From: JAYTJL01 sp964400155
Lineage (GTDB): Bacteria > Patescibacteriota > Saccharimonadia > Saccharimonadales > UBA10212
Reading direction: 5' to 3'
NCBI GenBank assembly: GCA_964400155.1
Contig: CAYNSQ010000016.1
Location: forward strand, 1 to 14,882
Length of the DNA stretch: 14,882 nt
Shown: one piece after another, positions 1 through 4,261 of the stretch
Numbering within the stretch: position 1 is the stretch's first letter
Layout: each line of letters starts with the position of its first letter
Made by a program: the position numbers and the translations under genes
Notes under the pieces: generated by a model
Told to the model about the DNA's origin: nothing
The model's input: the letters and a program-made list of their open reading frames with translations, nothing else
Database searches by the model: none

Positions 1-54
1 CGCGTACGGCTGGGGGCCGTGAGGTCGCAGGTTCAAGTCCTGTCACCCCGACCA
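1..54 (+). tRNA. tRNA-Pro(GGG), 3' part only
   Basis: The window opens inside a tRNA. The anticodon arm is a 5-bp stem TACGG/CCGTG around the 7-nt loop CTGGGGG, which puts anticodon GGG after the usual T33 and before G37; G37 is typical of proline tRNAs. The variable region AGGTC, T arm GCAGG/TTCAAGT/CCTGT, 3' acceptor strand CACCCCG, discriminator A and an encoded CCA follow. The 5' acceptor strand and D arm lie outside the window. The call rests on the visible anticodon loop. Confidence 0.9.
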
Positions 55-77
55 AAGTAAAACAAAGGAACAACAAA

Positions 78-884
78 ATTAAGACATTAAAGTTCAACCA
101 CGATCAAGCCGAAATGATAGCCAGGGGAGAGAAGACATCCACTTGGCGACTATATGATGATAAAGACCTGTCGGTAGATGATGCAATAAAGTTTATAGAT
201 AAAGTTGACCCTGATGAGCCTGCCAGCTGGGTTGTCATAGGTGAAGGTGTAGTCACTGAAGTCTTGGAAAAAAAACTGGGTAGCGTAGAGCAGGACGACA
301 TGAATGGGCACGAACCATTTACCACTCAGCAGCAAATGTTGGATGTTTATCGGACTTATTATGGTCAGCGAGTGAATTTAGAAACACCGGTGAAGATAAT
401 TAGGTTTACATTCACCCCCAACGTGGATGGCGACAAACCAACAGCCGGAATGCTGCTTGATGAGGCAAAAATATACACTGACGGTGGCAGTCGTGGCAAC
501 CCCGGCAGCAGCGCTTGCGCTTATGTTATTTGCAAAGCGGACGACAGTGTAGTCGAAAAATCTGGCGTGTACCTGGGTATGGCCACTAACAATCAGGCAG
601 AATATTTTGGTTTTTTAAAGGGGTTAGAACGAGCCCGAGAACTTGGCATAGACAAAATAACTTTGTTTTCTGATAGCCAATTGGTAGTCAGCCAAATGAA
701 TGGGGAATATAAAGTTAAGAACCAAGAGTTGCTACCAATCTATCAAGATGTCAAAGCCGTGGCTGATAGTTTTGAAAAAATCAGTTTTGTGCATGTCCCA
801 CGCGAACTTAACAAGACGGCAGACCTAGAAGTAAACCGCATTTTAGACGAAAACGAACGCACTAACCACAAACACCACCATTAA
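78..884 (+). CDS. ASCH-like domain fused to ribonuclease HI domain, probable ATT start
   Basis: About 268 residues. The C-terminal part (from about residue 128) is a ribonuclease HI fold, which cleaves the RNA strand of RNA-DNA hybrids. It shows DGGSRGNPG (first Asp), TNNQAEY (Glu), FSDSQLVV (second Asp) and NKTADLEVN (fourth acidic residue), so the catalytic set looks complete. The N-terminal ~110 residues resemble an ASCH (PUA-like, RNA-binding) domain: KTLKF near the start, then IARGEKTSTWRL and a later gVVTEVLEKK strand. The first ATG is at 114, but it would remove the first ASCH strand. Upstream in frame, ATT at 78 has AAAGGA at 64-69, 8 nt away, so I prefer it. No ATG, GTG or TTG occurs in frame between 54 and 114. 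The gene starts 24 nt after the tRNA, so co-transcription is possible. RNase H is certain; the ASCH call is by motif and less sure. Confidence 0.85.
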   Translation: MKTLKFNHDQAEMIARGEKTSTWRLYDDKDLSVDDAIKFIDKVDPDEPASWVVIGEGVVTEVLEKKLGSVEQDDMNGHEPFTTQQQMLDVYRTYYGQRVNLETPVKIIRFTFTPNVDGDKPTAGMLLDEAKIYTDGGSRGNPGSSACAYVICKADDSVVEKSGVYLGMATNNQAEYFGFLKGLERARELGIDKITLFSDSQLVVSQMNGEYKVKNQELLPIYQDVKAVADSFEKISFVHVPRELNKTADLEVNRILDENERTNHKHHH

Positions 885-896
885 ACATAAGCAGGG

Positions 897-925
897 TTGC
901 TATCAGGGGTAGGAAGTGGTATAAT
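897..925 (+). promoter_or_regulatory. Sigma70-type promoter upstream of rnpB
   Basis: TTGCTA (897-902), a 17-nt spacer and a perfect TATAAT (920-925). Transcription would start near 932 and pass a 7-bp hairpin (ATGCTTC 959-965 / GAAGCAT 978-984) and a heptamer array before reaching the RNase P RNA gene. No convincing ORF lies in this stretch, so it is either a distal rnpB promoter or drives a short RNA. Confidence 0.6.
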
Positions 926-981
926 TTGGCTTAGCCTAGATTATTGGTTGATTGCCCGATGCTTCTCACTAAAGTTCGAAG

Positions 982-1096
982 CATTTAACAATTTAACATT
1001 TACCATTTAACATTAATTTTCCATTTGTCATTTGCCAATTCTGGACAATGAAGAATGTGAATTGATCAATAAATGTGAATTGAGAATTGAGAAATG
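982..1096. repeat. Degenerate 7-nt tandem array upstream of rnpB
   Basis: The left half is built from CATTTAAC/CATTTACC-like units and the right half from AATGTGAATTG/GAATTGA-like units, roughly complementary in vocabulary, so the array can fold back on itself. It fills the spacer before rnpB. Its right end (GAATTGT/GAATTGAG, then AAATGATAAA) closely matches the right end of the array inserted in rnpB at 1236-1355. Confidence 0.7.
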
Positions 1097-1103
1097 ATAA
1101 AAT
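1095..1103 (+). promoter_or_regulatory. Extended -10 promoter of rnpB (candidate)
   Basis: TG-A-TAAAAT (TG at 1095-1096, -10 at 1098-1103) is an extended -10 element with no clear -35. It would start transcription near 1109-1110, at the expected 5' end of RNase P RNA. The element lies at the right edge of the heptamer array, which may have supplied it. Confidence 0.4.
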
Positions 1104-1587
1104 CCGAGCTTTGGCGAGGAGCGTCTGGAGGAAAGTCCGGGCAGTACATGGTAAAGACAGTTGCTAACGGCAACCGGGGGCAACCCTAGGGAAAGTGCCA
1201 CAGAAACGATACCGCCAGCTTGTGCTTTGCACAAGGTTTAACATTTAGCATTAACCATTTATCAATTATTTAGCATTTGCCATTTAACATTGGTAGCCCA
1301 ATGAAAAATGATCCCTGTTAAATAAATGTGAATTGTAAAATGAAAAATGATAAATCTCGCGCGAAGTGCGAGTTTGGTAAGGGTGAAAGGAGTGGGGTAA
1401 GAGCCCACAGCGACCACGGGTGACCGTGGGAGGAGGTAAACCCTGTCTACTGCAAGGAGACGGCTACAAGGACGACCAGTCACGCTGTCGATTGATCCGC
1501 TCGATCCCGATGGCGACGTCGGGACTAGATAGATAATCAGCGTCCCACAAGGGATACAGAACCCGGCTTATAGATAATCTGGCTAAC
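1104..1587 (+). ncRNA. rnpB: RNase P RNA (bacterial type A) with inserted repeat array
   Basis: Catalytic RNA of RNase P, which matures the 5' ends of tRNAs. Conserved segments are present in order: the P4 5' strand and CR-I (GAGGAAAGTCCGGGC, from 1129), the GTGCCACAGAAA region near 1196, ATACCGCC (1209-1216), GGTAAGGGTGAAAGG (1376-1390), AGAGCCCACAGCGACCACGG, GGTAAACCC (about 1435), and the 3' core ACAGAACCCGGCTTA (1556-1570). Between ACCGCC and GGTAAGGG, where E. coli has a P12 hairpin of about 23 nt, this gene has about 159 nt. That interval holds hairpin CTTGTGC/GCACAAG (1219-1235), an AT-rich 7-nt array (1236-1355) and hairpin CTCGCGC/GTGCGAG (1356-1372). A small extra hairpin TCCC-ACAA-GGGA sits before the 3' core. 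I could not pair P1 convincingly, so both ends are approximate. Confidence 0.93.
1236..1355. repeat. 7-nt repeat array inserted in the P12 region of rnpB
   Basis: AT-rich stretch in the same style as the intergenic arrays: left part TTTAACA/TTTAGCA/TTAACCA/TTTATCA units, right part AAATGTGAATTG/AAAATGAAAAATGATAAA. It can fold as a long imperfect helix, with centre CATTGG-TAGC-CCAATG, flanked by CATTT/AAATG, CATTTAT/ATAAATG and ATTTATC/GATAAAT pairs. It would extend P12 outward and leave the catalytic core intact. Confidence 0.8.
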
Positions 1588-1616
1588 AAAAAACCGCCTC
1601 AAAAGGGCGGTTTTTT
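1588..1616 (+). terminator. Rho-independent terminator of rnpB
   Basis: Stem CCGCC/GGCGG (1594-1598 / 1606-1610) with a T-G extension and a CAAAA loop, preceded by six A and followed by six T (1611-1616). It begins directly after the RNase P RNA 3' region. Confidence 0.92.
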
Positions 1617-1642
1617 GATTACCTCAACAGGGGAGGAACATC

Positions 1643-1671
1643 TTGACAAAAATAAGCAAAAGGAGTATAAT
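1643..1671 (+). promoter_or_regulatory. Perfect-consensus sigma70 promoter of the GC-rich cassette
   Basis: TTGACA (1643-1648), a spacer of exactly 17 nt, and TATAAT (1666-1671). Both hexamers match the consensus fully. The start site would be near 1678, giving a leader of about 125 nt before the first gene of the cassette. Confidence 0.9.
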
Positions 1672-1724
1672 GTGTTTACTCCATCCGATGTTAATTGGAC
1701 GAGAGAACTTTTAAAGTTGAAGCC

Positions 1725-1782
1725 TTTTTTACCGAAAGAAAGTTACGGACGAAGCTCGCCCGTGGCAACTTTCGGTAAAAAA
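1725..1782 (+). other. Leader hairpin in the 5' UTR of the GC-rich cassette
   Basis: Fourteen-base-pair outer stem TTTTTTACCGAAAG (1725-1738) / CTTTCGGTAAAAAA (1769-1782). It encloses an inner hairpin ACGG/CCGT (1745-1748 / 1760-1763) and CGA/TCG around AGC. It lies between the consensus promoter and the SD at 1793-1797. No U-run follows, so it is not a terminator on this strand. It may stabilise the mRNA or bind a regulator. Confidence 0.75.
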
Positions 1783-1802
1783 ACCACACTCTGGAGGTAA
1801 TC

Positions 1803-2168
1803 TTGTTTTTTAGGAACAGGAAGCGCATTGACGCTCTCGAACAGAGGGTGGAAGAGCTGGAGAGGATTCCGGCCGACCCCCGGACGGCTGAGCTTCGCGA
1901 GCTCGAGCAGGCTCTCCTCGGCTTAGTTAGGCGCCGCGACAAGCTGCAAGCTGAGCACAGCGATCTTGACGCTCTGCGTCAGACCTATCGCAACAAGCGT
2001 GACTGGGGCGGCTCGGGTTCCTACAGCTTCAAGATCTACGATGCGCTCTATATGAGCACATTTGACAGGGAGGAGGAGCTGAGAATCATGCTGGGTCAGC
2101 TGACACAACAGATAGACCAGCTTCGTGCCGAGCTGACCGACCGTCGCAACACTCTTGCGGCTGTTTAG
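1803..2168 (+). CDS. Unrecognised coiled-coil protein, first gene of GC-rich cassette
   Basis: 121 residues from a TTG start; SD GGAGG at 1793-1797 lies 5 nt upstream, which decides the start. I do not recognise the family. It is highly charged and mostly helical: heptad-like runs at about residues 8-22 (ALEQRVEELERI), 28-65 and 88-115 (LRIMLGQLTQQIDQLRAEL) suggest a coiled-coil or helical hairpin, with a Gly/aromatic break (DWGGSGSYSFKIYDALY) between. No signal peptide or membrane segment; probably cytoplasmic and oligomeric. Bases 1861-1920 are 70% G+C (42 of 60, counted), against 48% in a line of the ATPase gene (8641-8700), so composition differs sharply from its neighbours and suggests transfer. 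A second gene follows after 22 nt. Confidence 0.75.
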   Translation: MFFRNRKRIDALEQRVEELERIPADPRTAELRELEQALLGLVRRRDKLQAEHSDLDALRQTYRNKRDWGGSGSYSFKIYDALYMSTFDREEELRIMLGQLTQQIDQLRAELTDRRNTLAAV

Positions 2169-2190
2169 CTGTCGGGAAGGAGGTGATAGC

Positions 2191-2562
2191 ATAGGCAGAC
2201 TGATGGACGCGATTGTGGATCGGGCGGTGGAGGAATTCAGGGCTCGGGCACTTCACAACGTGTCCACAGAACTAAGGTCTCCCGAGTTTGTGGTGGTCGA
2301 TGCCCAAAGAGCGGTGATTGTCGCCGTCGAAGAGGTCATTAACCACCAGAACGCGCAGACGTTCCTCTTGGAGTACATGTCTGAGGGGTGCCAGCCGTCC
2401 CCGATAGACGGTTGGCCTTGCGCCTCATGGTCAGAGCTTGCCATGGCTCTGGTCATCACTGGGTCGTTCGATGGTTCGAACGACCTTTGTGAGCGCGTTC
2501 GGGGGGCCATCTTGGACTACTCGTCTGAGGTGGAACGAAGACGTGAGTTGCTTCGCGTCTAG
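2191..2562 (+). CDS. Unrecognised small protein, second gene of GC-rich cassette, probable ATA start
   Basis: About 123 residues if started at ATA 2191. The SD AAGGAGGTGAT (2177-2187) is an 11-nt perfect complement of the usual 16S rRNA 3' tail; its GGAGG core is 7 nt from that ATA. The nearest in-frame ATG (2203) is 19 nt from the core, and the in-frame TTG at 2155 lies inside the previous gene without an SD. The protein is soluble and mixed alpha/beta: an acidic N-terminal helix (MDAIVDRAVEEFRARAL), a VVVDAQRAVIVAVEEVI stretch, two Cys (about residues 80 and 90) near a DGWPCASW motif, and a charged C-terminal helix (SSEVERRRELLRV). I do not recognise it. It shares the high G+C of the upstream gene and is presumably co-transcribed with it. 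Confidence 0.7.
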   Translation: MGRLMDAIVDRAVEEFRARALHNVSTELRSPEFVVVDAQRAVIVAVEEVINHQNAQTFLLEYMSEGCQPSPIDGWPCASWSELAMALVITGSFDGSNDLCERVRGAILDYSSEVERRRELLRV

Positions 2563-2704
2563 AGGACCTTGCCCAAGCTATTGGGGTTAGTGGGGATCCA
2601 GGGTAAACAATACCCCTGGGCGAGACCACAAATAGCACCCGAGCAGGGGAGGTTCGAGCGCGCAAGCGCTCGCCTCCCCCTCGGGAAAAACCAAGGTGAG
2701 ACAC
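2563..2704 (+). ncRNA. Structured 3' region of the GC-rich cassette
   Basis: No ORF. It contains two foldable elements. One is a hairpin with CCAGG..CCTGG and GGTA/TACC arms around AACAA near 2598-2620. The other is a large bulged hairpin at 2638-2685: CCCGAG, 5' bulge CA, GGGGAGG, 5' bulge TT, CGAGCGC, loop GCAA, then the full complementary arm, 20 bp in all. It lies just before the terminator, so it is either the mRNA 3' UTR or a processed RNA. The same architecture recurs at 14834-14873 on the other strand. Confidence 0.6.
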
Positions 2705-2724
2705 GACCCGAAAGGGTCTTTTTT
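2705..2724 (+). terminator. Rho-independent terminator of the GC-rich cassette
   Basis: GACCC-GAAA-GGGTC (2705-2718) with a GNRA tetraloop, followed by six T (2719-2724). Confidence 0.92.
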
Positions 2725-2729
2725 ATATT

Positions 2730-2753
2730 AAAAAACTCCTCATCCGAGGAGTT
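2730..2753 (-). terminator. Rho-independent terminator of the infC-rpmI-rplT operon
   Basis: Read on the minus strand: AACTCCTC (2753-2746), loop GGAT, GAGGAGTT (2741-2734), followed by a T-run reaching 2730. It lies about 130 nt past the rplT stop and faces the plus-strand terminator at 2705-2724, so the two convergent units end back to back. Confidence 0.85.
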
Positions 2754-2759
2754 CTGTCT

Positions 2760-2787
2760 GAGATCTAAGCTCTGAGCTCTAAGATCT
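2760..2787. repeat. Short 7-nt array, self-complementary
   Basis: Four units of 7 nt, GAGATCT, AAGCTCT, GAGCTCT and AAGATCT. The ends (AGATCT) are palindromic, so the array also folds on itself. It lies in the rplT 3' UTR. The rest of the 2788-2881 spacer shows nothing I can name. Confidence 0.65.
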
Positions 2788-2881
2788 ATTTAATTTTTGC
2801 GGCTTTGACCCCGATAATAAAAACTTGATGCTACATAATCTGATTGCAGACTATTCCGCTCAGGTTTTAGTACAGGGCAGG

Positions 2882-3235
2882 CTACTGCTTCTTCAGCTTT
2901 GCAGCTTTTACCACTTGGGTAAAAGCTGCTGGTTCTGACACGGCTAGTTCGGCTAGAATTTTGCGGTCTAGCACTACACCGGACTTCTTTAGCCCGTTGA
3001 TTAAAATACTGTAGGTAGTGCCGTTTTGACGGGCTGCAGCGTTAATGCGGGCGTTCCAAAGTTGGCGGAATGTCCTCTTGCGGTTACGGCGGTCACGGTA
3101 TGCAAACTGCAGAGCACGAGTAGTTGCTTGCTTGCTTCTTTTGATACTGCTACGGTTGCCTTGGCTATAGCCTTTGGCAGCCTTGCGGATCTTCTGATGC
3201 TTTTTGTGGGCTGCAACGCCTCTTTTAACTCTCAT
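2882..3235 (-). CDS. rplT: 50S ribosomal protein L20
   Basis: 117 residues, the usual length for bL20. It starts MRVKRGVAAHKKHQKIRKAAKGY and has the Arg/Lys-rich N-terminal extension that threads into 23S rRNA, then the globular domain with LWNARINAAARQNG and YSILINGLKK. L20 is an early assembly protein of the large subunit and in many bacteria also represses its own operon. ATG start with SD AGGAG 7 nt upstream (3243-3247). It is third in infC-rpmI-rplT but is separated from rpmI by a 159-nt spacer filled with a heptamer array, unusually long for this operon. Stop TAG. Confidence 0.98.
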   Translation of the reverse strand: MRVKRGVAAHKKHQKIRKAAKGYSQGNRSSIKRSKQATTRALQFAYRDRRNRKRTFRQLWNARINAAARQNGTTYSILINGLKKSGVVLDRKILAELAVSEPAAFTQVVKAAKLKKQ

Positions 3236-3249
3236 TATAAAACTCCTTT

Positions 3250-3376
3250 AGAGTCGTTTACCATTAACCATTTACCGTTTACCATACATTTACCATTTTC
3301 TATTTTCCGTGTAGCTACATTGGTAATTGATAATTGACCATTCATTGAACATTGAACATTGATAATTGTGAATTGG
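3250..3376. repeat. 7-nt array within the ribosomal operon, between rpmI and rplT
   Basis: Left part: GTTTACC, ATTAACC, ATTTACC, GTTTACC and ATTTTCC-type units. Right part: GTAATTG, ATAATTG, GAACATT (x2), GATAATT and GTGAATT. A small hairpin GTGAT-GCA-ATCAC (3378-3390) sits between the array and the rpmI stop codon. The array must be transcribed if rplT is expressed from the operon promoter. Confidence 0.75.
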
Positions 3377-3394
3377 AGTGATGCAATCACGACT

Positions 3395-3589
3395 TTAGGC
3401 TCCTAATTTGCTCTTGATGTTCTTGGCTTGGGCACCAGACAACTCTTCGGTACCAGCAAAACGACGCTTCCGGGCGGCGCTTTTCTTCTGTAAGTTGTGT
3501 CCAACAGTGGCGTGACGGCGAACAACCTTACCTGTTTTAGTAAGTTTAAACCGTTTCTTCGTTCCGCTGTGGGTCTTTAGCTTTGGCAC
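3395..3589 (-). CDS. rpmI: 50S ribosomal protein L35
   Basis: 64 residues, normal for bL35: PKLKTHSGTKKRFKLTKTGKV at the start and the basic KKSAARKRRF stretch near residue 35, ending in a C-terminal helix. It is a small rRNA-binding protein of the large subunit. The start is GTG at 3589, with AAGGA about 9 nt upstream. Its first 44 nt overlap the 3' end of infC in another frame, which suggests translational coupling to infC. Stop TAA. Confidence 0.97.
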   Translation of the reverse strand: MPKLKTHSGTKKRFKLTKTGKVVRRHATVGHNLQKKSAARKRRFAGTEELSGAQAKNIKSKLGA

Positions 3590-4097
3590 TTGATGATTTC
3601 CTTATAACAAAACTTAACTGACGACCGGCAAATATTGGCTGTTGGTCCACGGCAATAGACTCGCCAAAACTTTCAATGACCTTTTCTGCCATCTTAAAGC
3701 CCAACTCTTTGTGGGCTAATTCTCGTCCCCTATAGATTACCGTAATTTTCACTTTATGTCCAGCGTCCAAAAACTCAGTAACTTTGCGCATTTTGACGCC
3801 CAAATCGTGTTCTCCAATTTTCAGGCCAAGTCTCATTTGCTTTAAGTCCGGGCTTTTGGAATTTTTTCGGCTTTTTTGCAGTTGCTTGGTGCGGGTATAG
3901 TTGTATTTACCCCAGTCAACAATCTTAGCTACAGGTGGATTGGTATCTGGAGAGACTTCTATCAAATCAAGACCGTCCTCTCGGGCAGCAGCAAGAGCCT
4001 CGGCCCGCGAAATAACACCCAGCTGACGTCCGTCGCTGCCAATTACACGCAACGAAGAGGCCCTGATGGTCTCGTTTCGTCTTGGTTCCTTAGAGAT
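3546..4097 (-). CDS. infC: Translation initiation factor IF-3, ATC start
   Basis: 183 residues from an ATC start (4097-4095). IF-3 binds the 30S subunit, blocks premature 50S joining and checks the start codon and initiator tRNA. The reading before the first TTG (4052) encodes ISKEPRRNETIRASS, the expected family N-terminus leading into LRVIGSDGRQLGV. An in-frame TAG at 4103-4101 limits the gene to start at ATC (or the following TTG), and GGAG (4108-4105) lies 7 nt upstream of ATC. The N-domain contains SRAEALAAAREDGLDLIEVSP and the C-domain RLGLKIGEHDL, VKITVIYRGREL. Non-AUG starts are typical of infC and are used by IF-3 for autoregulation; the codon is usually AUU, and here it is AUC. The Lys/Asn/Ser-rich linker is normal. 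Confidence 0.96.
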   Translation of the reverse strand: MSKEPRRNETIRASSLRVIGSDGRQLGVISRAEALAAAREDGLDLIEVSPDTNPPVAKIVDWGKYNYTRTKQLQKSRKNSKSPDLKQMRLGLKIGEHDLGVKMRKVTEFLDAGHKVKITVIYRGRELAHKELGFKMAEKVIESFGESIAVDQQPIFAGRQLSFVIRKSSSAKAKDPQRNEETV

Positions 4098-4102
4098 TTC
4101 CT

Positions 4103-4143
4103 AACTCCATATATTTCTTAATAGAATCGTAACAGATGGAGTT
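4103..4143 (-). promoter_or_regulatory. Inverted repeat covering the infC SD, with overlapping promoter candidate
   Basis: AACTCCAT (4143-4136 on the minus strand) and ATGGAGTT (4110-4103) form an 8-bp stem that would bury the infC GGAG. In the same stretch, on the minus strand, TTGAAC (4154-4149), a 17-nt spacer and TACGAT (4131-4126) form a plausible promoter. If that promoter is used, transcription starts near 4119 and the upstream arm is absent from the mRNA. The hairpin therefore matters only for transcripts begun further upstream. Confidence 0.4.
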
Positions 4144-4261
4144 AGAATGTTCAATGCTCAACTTGATCAATCCTCAATGAATTATCAATGCCATTAATGC
4201 CTTGAATGATTCAAGCATTGCTACATTCATTGTTCTCGTTGATCTTGTTGATAATTGAGCA
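4144..4261. repeat. 7-nt array between infC and comM
   Basis: Units of the TCAATGC/TCAATCC/TCAATGA/TTGATAA family, beginning at the infC promoter region and ending at the TAA stop of comM with no gap (GATAATTGAGCA directly before position 4262). Nothing else is visible in this spacer. Confidence 0.65.

Noticed and set aside
1..54. tRNA 3' end as an integration attachment site for the following genes
   Set aside because: No second copy of the tRNA 3' end and no integrase in the window.
1691..2192. Minus-strand ORFs opposite the GC-rich cassette
   Set aside because: They lack SDs and promoters, while the plus strand has a perfect promoter, SDs and a terminator; high G+C makes chance ORFs common.
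2569..2775. 68-codon plus-strand ORF after the cassette
   Set aside because: It runs through the structured 3' region, the terminator hairpin and its T-run, so it is not a gene.
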